From Oscillospiraceae bacterium (lineage in GTDB: Bacteria; Bacillota; Clostridia; Oscillospirales; Oscillospiraceae): a DNA stretch of 64,000 bases. This document shows positions 30,745 to 39,210 of the stretch, one piece after another; position 1 is the first letter of the stretch; each line of letters begins with the position of its first letter. The notes under the pieces are model-generated. The model was not told the DNA's origin and searched no databases. It saw only the letters and a program-made list of their open reading frames with translations. The stretch spans positions 26,603 through 90,602 of the forward strand of contig JAFRDQ010000086.1 of assembly GCA_017411225.1 (NCBI GenBank), read 5' to 3'. Position numbers and translations under genes: made by a program.

Positions 30745-31666
30745 AGGTCACCATCGGTCCTTTCTCAATGATATTCAGCGACGCACACTGATGGATCAGC
30801 ACCCCGTCGCACGGCGCGAACGCCGTAAAGAGGCTGCGCCCGAAGTAATCGCGGATCTCGCCGAGCTTCTCGCCCTTCCGGAACCAGTCGCCCACCTGCT
30901 TTTCGGGGTACCAGCAGCCGGTGCACGGCGCGTCGTCGCTGAATTCCGCGAGCTCTGTTTTCTCGTAGGTCGTATAATCTCCCGGCAGGATGCCGATGCG
31001 GCGCAGAATGTTCCGTACGTCCGCCTTGTCCGCCTCAATCTCCTCGCGGCTGAACAGGGAGAGCTGCCCGCGCTCAATGAGCACGCTGGGAATGCCGTGC
31101 ACGGACGCCAGATTGTAAGCGCCGCCCGTGCGGCACTTCGAGCGGACGAAATACTTTGTGTTCACGCACTCGATCATCTCGCGCGCCTTCCCGGCCGCCG
31201 GCGCGTCGCCGAGGTAATAGGCGTAGGGAATCAGCTCCTCGAAGCCGTCGCCGCTGTGCAGGTCGATGTAATAGTCCACGTTGCGGATGAACACGTCAAA
31301 GAGCGTGTGCGCCAGTTTTTCCGCCGTGCTGCCCTCCGCGTCGCCGGGAAAGACCCGGTTGAGGTTCTTTCCATCCTCCCAGACCATGGACATGGTCCGG
31401 TTTTCAAAGCCGGAGCGGTTCGCCAGCGGCAGGATGATCACATTGCCGCGCAGCTCCTGCACGTCCAGCTCATTCGAGAGCTCAATGGCTGCCTGGATGC
31501 CCACATATTCCGCGTTGTGGATGCCGGCGGAGATCAGCGCGGTCGGCCCGTCCTCCATGCCGCAGAGCAGAACATGGGGCACATGCAGCTCCGTGCCGTG
31601 CACGTGGATGTGGTCTTTTACGGTTTTGCCGGGCGTCAGAGCATGCCCGGCGATGATCTTGTCCAT
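30716..31666 (-). CDS. M14-like zinc deacylase (succinylglutamate desuccinylase/aspartoacylase family)
   Basis: 316 aa from ATG 31666, preceded by GTGAGGAAAA. The zinc site is visible as GIHNAE (H50, E53) and YIDLHSGDG (His ~148), with the substrate-binding NGxxR-like NRSGFENRT near 96-104. The C-terminal ~90 residues form a beta-rich domain (GCWYPEKQVGDWFRKGEKLG). Family enzymes cleave N-acyl amino acids or similar amides. As first gene of an operon with two methyltransferases and the metal repressor, it may act on a metal ligand, for example releasing metal from it; that is inference. Confidence 0.77.
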   Translation of the reverse strand: MDKIIAGHALTPGKTVKDHIHVHGTELHVPHVLLCGMEDGPTALISAGIHNAEYVGIQAAIELSNELDVQELRGNVIILPLANRSGFENRTMSMVWEDGKNLNRVFPGDAEGSTAEKLAHTLFDVFIRNVDYYIDLHSGDGFEELIPYAYYLGDAPAAGKAREMIECVNTKYFVRSKCRTGGAYNLASVHGIPSVLIERGQLSLFSREEIEADKADVRNILRRIGILPGDYTTYEKTELAEFSDDAPCTGCWYPEKQVGDWFRKGEKLGEIRDYFGRSLFTAFAPCDGVLIHQCASLNIIEKGPMVTYGIRQNDSE

Positions 31667-31704
31667 GCTTTTCCTCACTTCATCTCGATAAAGTTCTATA
31701 TGTT

Positions 31705-31749
31705 ATCCTAACACGGTAAGCAGGGGCTCACAACCTACCCCGGGGGATA
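31705..31749 (-). promoter_or_regulatory. CsoR-box promoter of the deacylase-methyltransferase-repressor operon
   Basis: Minus strand: TATCCCCCGGGGTA (31736-31749), -35 TTGTGA (31728-31733), 17-bp spacer, -10 TAGGAT (31705-31710). Site 10. Confidence 0.82.
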
Positions 31750-31784
31750 AAAAATTGCACAAAAATGCAGAAAGTTTGAAAAAA

Positions 31785-31829
31785 TATCCCCCGGGGTAGG
31801 TTGTGCGAGCGGATTGGCAGTGCTATAAA
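31785..31829 (+). promoter_or_regulatory. CsoR-box promoter of the second ABC importer operon
   Basis: TATCCCCCGGGGTA (31785-31798), -35 TTGTGC (31801-31806), 17-bp spacer, -10 TATAAA (31824-31829). Site 11, only 35 bp from the divergent site 10. Confidence 0.84.
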
Positions 31830-31864
31830 AGTAAGACGAAACTAACAAATCAGGAGGTGTGCCG

Positions 31865-32806
31865 ATGGGCAAATATGTGCTTCGCAGAATCGTGCAGCTG
31901 ATCCCGGTGCTGATCGGTATCACGTTTTTGTCCTTCGCCATGATGCGCATCGCCGGCAGCGACGCCATCACGGAGATGTACGGCAACAAGGGCGGCGTGG
32001 ATCAGGCAATCATTGACGCGGCGCGCGCCGATCTCGGCCTCGATAAGCCCTTTTTGACGCAGTATTTCTCGTGGCTCGGCGGTATGCTCACTGGCGACAT
32101 GGGCACGAGCTACATCTCCGGGCGCAACGTGTTCGATACCTTCGTCTCCAAGCTTCCTGCGACGCTGCTGCTCACAGCGCTTTCTATTTTATTGACCATC
32201 ATCATCTCCATCCCGCTCGGGGTGCTGGCTGCGGTGCGGCACGATCGGTTCACGGACTATCTCATCCGCTTCTGCAGCTTTGTCGGAAACTCGCTGCCCA
32301 ATTTCTTCGTGGCCATGCTCCTCATGTATTTTCTCAGCATCAAGCTCGGCTGGCTGCCGGTCATTTCAAACGGCTTGAGCCTCAAGAGCGCCGCCATGCC
32401 GACGCTCACGCTCGCCATCGCCATGAGCGCGAAGTACCTCCGCCAGGTGCGCGCCACGGTCTTGGAGGAGCTCAATAAGGACTATGTCTACGGCGCACAG
32501 GCCAGAGGCGTGCGCGGCAGAGTTACGCTGTGGAAAAGCGTCATGAAGTCCTCCATGCTCACGATCATTACACTTTTGGCGCTCTCCATCGGAAGCCTCC
32601 TCGGCGGTACGGCGATTATCGAGTCCATCTTCATGTGGGACGGCGTCGGCAAGCTCGCCGTGGACGCCATCACCATGCGCGACTATCCGATCATTCAGGC
32701 ATACGTCGTCTGGATGGCGATCATCTATGTCCTCGTGAACCTCATCACCGATCTGCTGTATCACGCCATGGACCCGCGTATCAGACTGGGGGTGGTGCAG
32801 GATTGA
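31865..32806 (+). CDS. Nickel/peptide ABC transporter permease (NikB type), importer 2
   Basis: 313 aa from ATG 31865, seven bases after AGGAGG; a GTG six bases earlier is too close to that site. Six membrane segments with the B-type landmarks RRIVQLIPVLIGITFLSFAM at the N-terminus, then LGLDKPFLTQYFSWLGGM (~58-75), and EAA loop GAQARGVRGRVTLWKSVMKS (~210-229). Importer 2 is the more Nik/Cnt-like of the two systems, with short ATPases. The stop overlaps the next start (TTGA). Confidence 0.88.
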   Translation: MGKYVLRRIVQLIPVLIGITFLSFAMMRIAGSDAITEMYGNKGGVDQAIIDAARADLGLDKPFLTQYFSWLGGMLTGDMGTSYISGRNVFDTFVSKLPATLLLTALSILLTIIISIPLGVLAAVRHDRFTDYLIRFCSFVGNSLPNFFVAMLLMYFLSIKLGWLPVISNGLSLKSAAMPTLTLAIAMSAKYLRQVRATVLEELNKDYVYGAQARGVRGRVTLWKSVMKSSMLTIITLLALSIGSLLGGTAIIESIFMWDGVGKLAVDAITMRDYPIIQAYVVWMAIIYVLVNLITDLLYHAMDPRIRLGVVQD

Positions 32807-33666
32807 ACAAGGAACCGACTGTCCGCGTGCAGAAGCTGCGCCGCGATACCCTCAAGGCCAGACTCATCGTTTTCGGCACGCTTGCGATCCTGCTCCTGCT
32901 CGCGTCCGTCTTCTGCGAGCAGCTCTGCCCCTACGATCCCTATGCGCAGGATCTTTCCATCGCCAAGATGGCCCCCAGTGCTGAGCATGTCTTCGGCACC
33001 GACCGCTACGGCCGCGATATGCTCTCGCGCGTCATCGTCGGCGCGAAGACCAGCATCTTTTCCACCCTGCTGCTCGTCGCCATCATCACCGTCATTGGCA
33101 CGATCGTTGGCGTTTTCGCCGCTTGGGTCGGCGGCTGGACGGATACGATCCTCATGCGCATCTCCGACCTCTTCCTCGCGTTCCCCGGCCTCGTCTTTGC
33201 GCTGGCCGTGGCGGGCGTGCTCGGAGGCGGCCTGCACAACGCGATCATCGCGCTGGCTGCCATCTCATGGCCGAAGTTTGCGCGTATCGCCCGCAGTCAG
33301 ACGCTCGCGCAAAAGGAGATGCCCTATTTCCGTGCGGCAAAGCTCGCAGGCGGCAGCTCCATGAAGATCATTGTGAAGCACGTTCTCCCCAACATCATGG
33401 GCCCGATTCTGGTGACCTCCATGCTGGACATCGGCACCATGATGATGGAGCTTGCGGGTCTCTCGTTCCTCGGCCTCGGCGCCAAGCCGCCCGCCGCCGA
33501 GTGGGGCAGCATGATCAGTGATACCCGCGGTCTGCTGCAGACCGCCCCGTGGCTCACGTTCGCGCCCGGTCTCGCCATCTTCGTCTCCGTCATGATCTTC
33601 AATCTGCTGGGCGATACCGTCAGAGATTATCTCGACCCCAAGATGAGAAAGGGGGCGCGCGCATGA
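32803..33666 (+). CDS. Nickel/peptide ABC transporter permease (NikC type), importer 2
   Basis: 287 aa with a TTG start at 32803 overlapping the NikB stop; GGGGGTGG lies just upstream and the resulting N-terminus fits the family. Landmark FGTDRYGRDMLSRVIVGAK (~65-83), five to six membrane segments, EAA loop AAKLAGGSSMKIIVKHVLPN (~178-197), and LSFLGLGAKPPAAEWG. It forms the channel with the NikB subunit. Its own stop overlaps the next ATG, so all genes of this operon are translationally linked. Confidence 0.87.
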   Translation: MNKEPTVRVQKLRRDTLKARLIVFGTLAILLLLASVFCEQLCPYDPYAQDLSIAKMAPSAEHVFGTDRYGRDMLSRVIVGAKTSIFSTLLLVAIITVIGTIVGVFAAWVGGWTDTILMRISDLFLAFPGLVFALAVAGVLGGGLHNAIIALAAISWPKFARIARSQTLAQKEMPYFRAAKLAGGSSMKIIVKHVLPNIMGPILVTSMLDIGTMMMELAGLSFLGLGAKPPAAEWGSMISDTRGLLQTAPWLTFAPGLAIFVSVMIFNLLGDTVRDYLDPKMRKGARA

Positions 33667-34460
33667 GCAAGCTTCTGGAATATGACCGCGTAGAGATCTC
33701 CTACAACGGCAAGCCTGCCGTGCAGGACATCTCCGTCGATCTCGCCGAGGGCGAAATTCTCGGCATCGTCGGCGAATCCGGCAGCGGCAAGAGTACACTC
33801 ATCAAAGCCGCCATGGGGCTGCTTGGCCCCGCCGGCATGGTCACAAGAGGCGATATCTGGTACAAGGGCAAGGATCTTCCCGATCTGAAGCCCGCCGAGA
33901 TCCGCAAGCTCTGCGGCCCGGACTTCGGAATGATCTTCCAGAGCGCCGGCGCCAGCTTCTGCCCAATCCGCACGGTCGGTGCCCAGCTCTACGAGAGCGT
34001 CATCGAGCATGAAAAGATCACAAAAGCGGAATTTGAGGACCGCGCGTCTGAGATTCTCAGCAAGATTGGTTTCCTCGATCCGGTGCGCGTCCTCAAAAGC
34101 TATCCCTTCGAACTCTCCGGCGGCATGCAGCAGCGCGTCGGCATCGCGTCGGCCATGCTTCTGCGCCCGAGCGTGCTCATGGCCGACGAGCCGACCAGCG
34201 CGCTGGACGTCCACGTTCAGAAGCAGGTCGTGGAGGAGATGATGCTCATGCGCAAGGAGTACGGCGTCAGCATCATCATCGTCACGCACAACATCGGCGT
34301 CGTCGGCGCCATGGCGGACAACGTCCTCGTCATGCAGAAGGGCCGCGCCGTCGAGTACGGCGAGACCGACAAGATTCTCAACCACCCGGAGACGGAGTAT
34401 ACCAAAACGCTGATGGCCGCCGTGCCGCGGCTGGAGAGGGGAGGCGCGAAACATGGCTGA
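33663..34460 (+). CDS. ABC transporter ATPase (NikD type), importer 2
   Basis: 265 aa. Walker A GESGSGKST (~36-44), Q-loop FQSAGASFCPIRTV (~93), signature LSGGMQQRVGIASAM (~147-161), Walker B VLMADEPTSALDV (~167-179), H-loop VTHN. At 265 residues it lacks the long oligopeptide-type tail, as NikD and CntD do. It overlaps both neighbours by a few bases. It provides one of the two nucleotide-binding subunits of importer 2. Confidence 0.87.
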   Translation: MSKLLEYDRVEISYNGKPAVQDISVDLAEGEILGIVGESGSGKSTLIKAAMGLLGPAGMVTRGDIWYKGKDLPDLKPAEIRKLCGPDFGMIFQSAGASFCPIRTVGAQLYESVIEHEKITKAEFEDRASEILSKIGFLDPVRVLKSYPFELSGGMQQRVGIASAMLLRPSVLMADEPTSALDVHVQKQVVEEMMLMRKEYGVSIIIVTHNIGVVGAMADNVLVMQKGRAVEYGETDKILNHPETEYTKTLMAAVPRLERGGAKHG

Positions 34461-35214
34461 ACCGATCCTGTCCATCCAGAAGCTGACCAAAACCTTCAAG
34501 CTTCAGGGCAGGGAGGACGTCCACGCCGTGAAGGACGCCACCTTTGATCTCATGCCCGGCGAGTGCCTCGGCGTCATCGGCGAGAGCGGCAGCGGCAAGA
34601 CCACGCTCGTGAACATGATCACGGGTCTGCTTCCTGCCACCTCTGGCAGCGTCACGGTCGACGGTCTGGAAGTGACCAAGTGCAAGGGAAAGGATCTGCG
34701 CAAGGCATGGAAGAAGATGCAGGTCGTCTTCCAGACGCCGACGGAGTCCTTCGACCCCCGCCGTACGCTGGGCGACGGCATCTGCGAGAGTATGCGCAAC
34801 AACGGCGTCTCCAAGGCCGAGGCGCTGAAACGCGCGGAGGAGCTGCTCGAGCTCTGCGGCCTGCCGAAGGAGTTTGTGGGGCGCTATCCCCACGAGGTCA
34901 GCGGCGGTCAGTGCCAGAGAGCCGCGATCGCCCGAGCCCTTGCCATCGAACCGAAGCTCCTGATCTGTGACGAGGCGACGAGTGCGCTCGACGTCACCAT
35001 TCAGGCGGAGATCATCGAGCTGCTGACGGAGCTTCGCCGGAAGCTCGATATGTCCATCCTCTTCATCTGCCACGACATCGCGCTCGTGCAGCAGTTCTGC
35101 GACCGGCTGGTCGTCATGTACCGCGGCCAGATTGTGGAGCAGGGCGTCCCCTCCGAGGTTATCGCCGCGCCGAAGAACGGTTACACGCGAAACCTCATCA
35201 ACAGCATTCTTTAA
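34453..35214 (+). CDS. ABC transporter ATPase (NikE type), importer 2
   Basis: 253 aa. Walker A GESGSGKTT (~41-49), Q-loop FQTPTESFDPRRTL (~96), signature VSGGQCQRAAIARAL (~143-157), with an uncommon cysteine inside the signature (GGQCQR rather than GGQRQR), Walker B LLICDEATSALDV, H-loop ICHD. Overlaps the NikD-type gene by 8 bp. The binding-protein gene follows after 63 bp, the reverse of the classic nikABCDE order. Confidence 0.87.
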   Translation: MAEPILSIQKLTKTFKLQGREDVHAVKDATFDLMPGECLGVIGESGSGKTTLVNMITGLLPATSGSVTVDGLEVTKCKGKDLRKAWKKMQVVFQTPTESFDPRRTLGDGICESMRNNGVSKAEALKRAEELLELCGLPKEFVGRYPHEVSGGQCQRAAIARALAIEPKLLICDEATSALDVTIQAEIIELLTELRRKLDMSILFICHDIALVQQFCDRLVVMYRGQIVEQGVPSEVIAAPKNGYTRNLINSIL

Positions 35215-35277
35215 TCTGCATTCCGATTTCATCGGTGCAAATAAAACAACAAAGGACAGAAAGAAAGGAATCCACGT

Positions 35278-36870
35278 ATGAACAAGAGAATTCTTTCCAT
35301 GCTGCTCGTCGTTGTGCTGGCCCTCGGCCTGCTCGCCGGCTGCGGCAGCAAAGAGCAGAGCGCACCCGCCGGCAGCGAGGAAGCTGCCGCCCCCGCGGAC
35401 GCCAAGACCATGATCATCGGCGATACGACCTTCAACAGTGAAAACTGGGAAGAGACCGTCGACCCCCACACCACCTACAACGGCTGGCCCTGCATTCGCT
35501 ACGGCATCGGCGAGACGCTCGTGCACTACACCGACACCATGGAGCTGGAGCCCTGGCTCGCTACCGCATGGGAGAATGACGGCGACTGCACCTGGACCAT
35601 CACCCTGCGCGACGGCGTGAAGTTCTCCTCCGGCCGCGACATGGATGCCGCTGCTGTCAAGCAGTGCTTCGAGCACCTGCTCGAGGTCCACGACCGCGCT
35701 CCTGCCGACACCAAGATTGAGTCCATCGAGGCTGACGGCATGACCCTGACCATCAAGACCAGCGAGCCCAACCCCGCTCTGATGAACTACCTCGGCGACC
35801 CCTACGGCTGCATCATCGATGTGGACGCTACCGATTTTGACAAGGGCATCGCCGTCGGCACCGGCCCCTACGTCGTGAAGGACATGGTCACGGATGACCA
35901 CGTCACCCTCGTTCCCAACGAGCTCTACTGGGGCGGCCTCACGAACACCCAGCCGAAGCTCGATGAGCTCACCATCAAGACCATCTCCAACGGCGACACC
36001 CTCTCCTCCGCGCTGCAGGCGGGCGACATTGACGCCGCCTACGGCATGGCTTACGAGGCTTATCCGAACTTCGAGAACGACAACTACCAGTTCTCCAGCA
36101 TCCAGACCTCCCGCGCCTTCTTCGGCTCCATGAACATGACCAGCCCTGTCATCCAGGACCCCGCTGTCCGCAAGGCCATGGCCATGGGCATCGACAAGCA
36201 GGGCTTCGTTGACACGCTGCTGGACGGCCACGGTGTTGTGGGCAACGGCGCGTTCCCGGACGGCTTCTCCACCTTCGGCGGCGATAAGGTCAAGACCGAG
36301 GGTTATGATCCCGAAGCTGCTGCCAAGCTCCTGGAGGAGGCCGGCTGGGTCGACTCTGACGGCGACGGCATCCGCGAGAAGGACGGCACCAAGCTCGTCA
36401 TCCGCTGGCTGACCTATCCCAGCCGTCAGGAGCTCCCGCTGCTGGCGGAAGCTGCCCAGGCGGACCTGAAGAAGATCGGCATGGAAGTCGATATCAACTG
36501 CACCGCCAACCGCCGCGAGTTCCTGGCCGACATGACCAGCTGGGACGTCTACGCCTCCGCGCTGGTGACCGCCCCCTCCGGCGATCCGCAGTACTTCTTC
36601 ACCACCAGCTGCCTGCCCGGCCAGAGCTACAACTTCGGCGCTTATGAGAACGAAGAGGTCAATGCGCTCATGGAGCAGCTCGCCACCGAGTTCGATACCG
36701 CCAAGCGCGGTGAGCTCGCCGTTCAGCTCCAGCAGAAGATTCTGGACGACAACGCCTATCTCTTCTGCTCCTTCCTGCAGATGAACATGATCTCCAAGGC
36801 GAATGTGACTGGTTACACCGCCCACGCCTGCGACTACTATCAGGTCACTGCCGATCTGGACATTGCCTGA
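35278..36870 (+). CDS. Solute-binding lipoprotein (SBP_bac_5, NikA/CntA-like), importer 2
   Basis: 530 aa. Lipobox LLAGCGS (Cys ~22), Ala/Pro/Glu-rich linker, then the family fold: TLRDGVKFSSGRDMDAAAVK (~112-131), GTGPYVVKDMV (~195-205), SPVIQDPAVRKAMAMGID (~290-307) and GFSTFGGD. The NikA-like spacing and importer type suggest nickel-chelate or metallophore capture. Position last among the transporter genes and before a stem-loop (36890-36918) suits a highly made binding protein. Codon choice is strongly biased to C-ending codons, consistent with high expression. Confidence 0.86.
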   Translation: MNKRILSMLLVVVLALGLLAGCGSKEQSAPAGSEEAAAPADAKTMIIGDTTFNSENWEETVDPHTTYNGWPCIRYGIGETLVHYTDTMELEPWLATAWENDGDCTWTITLRDGVKFSSGRDMDAAAVKQCFEHLLEVHDRAPADTKIESIEADGMTLTIKTSEPNPALMNYLGDPYGCIIDVDATDFDKGIAVGTGPYVVKDMVTDDHVTLVPNELYWGGLTNTQPKLDELTIKTISNGDTLSSALQAGDIDAAYGMAYEAYPNFENDNYQFSSIQTSRAFFGSMNMTSPVIQDPAVRKAMAMGIDKQGFVDTLLDGHGVVGNGAFPDGFSTFGGDKVKTEGYDPEAAAKLLEEAGWVDSDGDGIREKDGTKLVIRWLTYPSRQELPLLAEAAQADLKKIGMEVDINCTANRREFLADMTSWDVYASALVTAPSGDPQYFFTTSCLPGQSYNFGAYENEEVNALMEQLATEFDTAKRGELAVQLQQKILDDNAYLFCSFLQMNMISKANVTGYTAHACDYYQVTADLDIA

Positions 36871-36889
36871 TCCATCCCGCAAAACAGCC

Positions 36890-36918
36890 GGGGGTGCTGC
36901 AAAACACGCAGCACCCCC
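36890..36918 (+). terminator. Attenuator between the importer 2 binding protein and the HMA gene
   Basis: GGGGGTGCTGC (36890-36900) and GCAGCACCCCC (36908-36918) form an 11-bp perfect stem followed by ATTTTC. Partial termination would make the HMA/ATPase pair less abundant than the importer. Confidence 0.65.
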
Positions 36919-36942
36919 ATTTTCAACATCAGGAGGAAAACC

Positions 36943-37161
36943 CTGAAGAAAACGGATGAGATCGAAGTGGACTGCGCCAACTGCGCCAACAAGATGGAGG
37001 GCGCCGCGAACAAGACCCCCGGCGTGCAGAAGGCTGTCGTGAACTATATGGCGCAGAAGATGGTCGTGGAGTTCGACGAAGGCGCCGATCCCAAGGCCGT
37101 CATGCCCGAGGTTCTGAAAAACTGCAAAAAGGTCGAAGACGACTGCGAGATTTATCTCTGA
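36943..37161 (+). CDS. Stand-alone heavy-metal-associated (HMA) domain protein
   Basis: 72 aa. There is no ATG or GTG in a suitable place; a CTG at 36943, six bases after AGGAGG, gives a full HMA domain (LKKTDEIEVDCANCANKMEG), so I infer a rare CTG start. The metal-binding motif is DCANCANKM with the two cysteines of CxxC; the rest predicts the ferredoxin-like fold and ends with KKVEDDCEIYL, adding one more cysteine. It sits 1 bp before the P-type ATPase, which lacks an N-terminal HMA domain, so it looks like the split-off metal chaperone of that pump. Confidence 0.78.
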   Translation: MKKTDEIEVDCANCANKMEGAANKTPGVQKAVVNYMAQKMVVEFDEGADPKAVMPEVLKNCKKVEDDCEIYL

Positions 37162-37162
37162 T

Positions 37163-39130
37163 ATGACAAAGAAGCAAAAAAAGATGCTGCGGCGCATTCT
37201 CATCGCCGCAGCGCTGATGATCGTACTGCACTTCGCCGTGGAGCTCCTCGGCGAGAAGGTGCACGAGCCGATCTGGTTTCTCCTGTATCTGATCCCGTAC
37301 TATATCGTCGGCAACGACATCCTGCTGAAAGCCTGGAAGGGCATTCGCAACGGGCAGGTCTTTGACGAGAACTTTCTCATGGCCGTCGCCACCATCGGCG
37401 CCATCGCCATTGCGCTCATCAGCCGCAGCGGCGATTATACCGAGGCCATCGCGGTCATGCTCTTTTATCAGGTGGGCGAGCTGTTCCAGAGCTATGCCGT
37501 CGGCAAGAGCCGAAAGAACATCGGCGCGCTCATGGACATCCGCCCGGACTATGCCAACATTGAACGCGACGGCGCGCTGGAGCGCGTCGATCCCGACGAG
37601 GTTTCCGTCGGCACGGTCATTGTCGTACAGCCCGGCGAGAAGGTGCCCATCGACGGCACTGTCATCGAGGGCGTCAGCGCGCTCGATACCAGCGCCCTCA
37701 CCGGTGAGAGCGTCCCGCGTACCGTGCACGAAAACGACGACGTGGTCAGCGGCTGCATCAACCTCTCCGGTGTTCTGAAGCTGCGCACCACGAAGGAATT
37801 CGGCGAATCCACCGCGGCGAAGATTCTCGACCTCGTGGAGAACGCCACCTCCCGCAAAGCCAAGAGCGAGAACTTCATCTCCCGCTTTGCGCGGTACTAT
37901 ACGCCCATTGTCTGCTATTGCGCCCTGGCGCTGGCGGTGCTGCCGCCGGTGGTGCGGCTCATCGGCGGCTCTGCCGCCAACTGGGGCGACTGGATCTACC
38001 GCGCCTTGACCTTCCTCGTCATCAGCTGCCCCTGCGCGCTGGTCATCAGCATTCCGCTGAGCTTCTTCGCGGGCATCGGCGGGGCGAGCCACGAGGGCAT
38101 CCTTGTCAAGGGCTCCAACTATCTGGAGGCGCTCTCCAAGACGAAAACGGTTGCCTTTGACAAGACCGGCACCATGACCCACGGCGTCTTTGAGGTGAAC
38201 GGCATCCACCACAGCAGTATGGAAAATGACAAGTTGCTCGAGCTCGCCGCCCACGCGGAGATTGCCTCCTCGCACCCGATCGCCAGAAGCATCCAGAAGG
38301 CCTATCTGGAGGGCCTCACCTGGCAGGACGACGGCGAGATCGCGCCGAAGCCGGCGGATCTGGCTTTGCGAAAGCTGGACCGCAGCCGCGTGACGGAGCT
38401 GGAGGAGATCGGCGGTCACGGCATCGTGGCGAAGATCGACGGCAGAACCGTCGCCGTCGGCAACGCCAAGCTGATGGAGCAGTTGGGTGTGCAGTACATT
38501 GACTGCCACCATGTCGGCACCATCGTTCATATGGCCATCGACGGCGCTTACGCCGGCCACATTCTGATCTCCGACGTTGTAAAGCCCACGGCGAAGGAGG
38601 CCATCCGCGCTCTGCATGATGCAGGCGTCGCGCGCACCGTCATGCTCACGGGCGACGCGCAGAAGGTTGGCGAGGCGGTCGCGTCGCAGCTCGGCATCGA
38701 CGAGGCGCGCTGTGAGCTGCTGCCGGCGGATAAGGTCTCGGCAGTGGAGGAACTGCTGCGCTCTAAGCCGGAGGGATCCATCCTCGCCTTCGTGGGCGAC
38801 GGTATCAACGACGCGCCGGTGCTGGCTCGCGCGGACGTGGGCATCGCCATGGGCGCCCTCGGCGCGGACGCGGCCATCGAGGCGGCGGACGTCGTGCTCA
38901 TGGACGACGACCCGAAGAAGATCCCGCTGGCCATCCGCATTGCGAAGAAGTGCATGCGCATCGTCTATGAAAACATCTGGTTTGCCATCGGCGTCAAGGT
39001 GCTCTGCCTGATCCTCGGCGCGTTCGGCATCGCGAGCATGTGGCTCGCCATCTTCGCGGACGTCGGCGTCATGGTCATCGCCGTCCTGAACGCGATCCGC
39101 GCGCTTTTCACCAAACATCTGCATGCCTGA
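37163..39130 (+). CDS. P1B-type heavy-metal-transporting ATPase (CadA/ZntA-like)
   Basis: 655 aa. Eight membrane segments with the metal-binding SCPCAL in helix 6 (C289, C291), the phosphorylation motif DKTGT (D333), actuator LTGESVPR (~182), the HP locus ASSHPIARS (~373) and hinge VGDGINDAPVLARADVGIAMG (~560-580). The CPC motif with a following lysine-type helix is typical of Zn/Cd/Pb exporters (P1B-2), but a few move nickel or cobalt. It has no attached HMA domain; that is the separate gene before it. Being co-transcribed with an importer is unusual. Confidence 0.87.
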   Translation: MTKKQKKMLRRILIAAALMIVLHFAVELLGEKVHEPIWFLLYLIPYYIVGNDILLKAWKGIRNGQVFDENFLMAVATIGAIAIALISRSGDYTEAIAVMLFYQVGELFQSYAVGKSRKNIGALMDIRPDYANIERDGALERVDPDEVSVGTVIVVQPGEKVPIDGTVIEGVSALDTSALTGESVPRTVHENDDVVSGCINLSGVLKLRTTKEFGESTAAKILDLVENATSRKAKSENFISRFARYYTPIVCYCALALAVLPPVVRLIGGSAANWGDWIYRALTFLVISCPCALVISIPLSFFAGIGGASHEGILVKGSNYLEALSKTKTVAFDKTGTMTHGVFEVNGIHHSSMENDKLLELAAHAEIASSHPIARSIQKAYLEGLTWQDDGEIAPKPADLALRKLDRSRVTELEEIGGHGIVAKIDGRTVAVGNAKLMEQLGVQYIDCHHVGTIVHMAIDGAYAGHILISDVVKPTAKEAIRALHDAGVARTVMLTGDAQKVGEAVASQLGIDEARCELLPADKVSAVEELLRSKPEGSILAFVGDGINDAPVLARADVGIAMGALGADAAIEAADVVLMDDDPKKIPLAIRIAKKCMRIVYENIWFAIGVKVLCLILGAFGIASMWLAIFADVGVMVIAVLNAIRALFTKHLHA

Positions 39131-39131
39131 A

Positions 39132-39176
39132 TATCCCCCACCGGGGGTTGCGGAAACCGACGTTTCGTCGTAAAAT
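39132..39176 (+). promoter_or_regulatory. CsoR-box promoter of methyltransferase 5
   Basis: TATCCCCCACCGGGGG (39132-39147, two extra central bases), -35 TTGCGG (39148-39153), 17-bp spacer, -10 TAAAAT (39171-39176). Site 12. It starts directly after the ATPase stop codon. Confidence 0.78.
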
Positions 39177-39210
39177 AAGGCACTACGAAATGACTGCAAG
39201 GAGCTTTCTC

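Noticed and set aside
34378-37203. Minus-strand frame of 941 codons over importer 2
   Set aside because: It spans three well supported plus-strand genes with family motifs and carries none itself.
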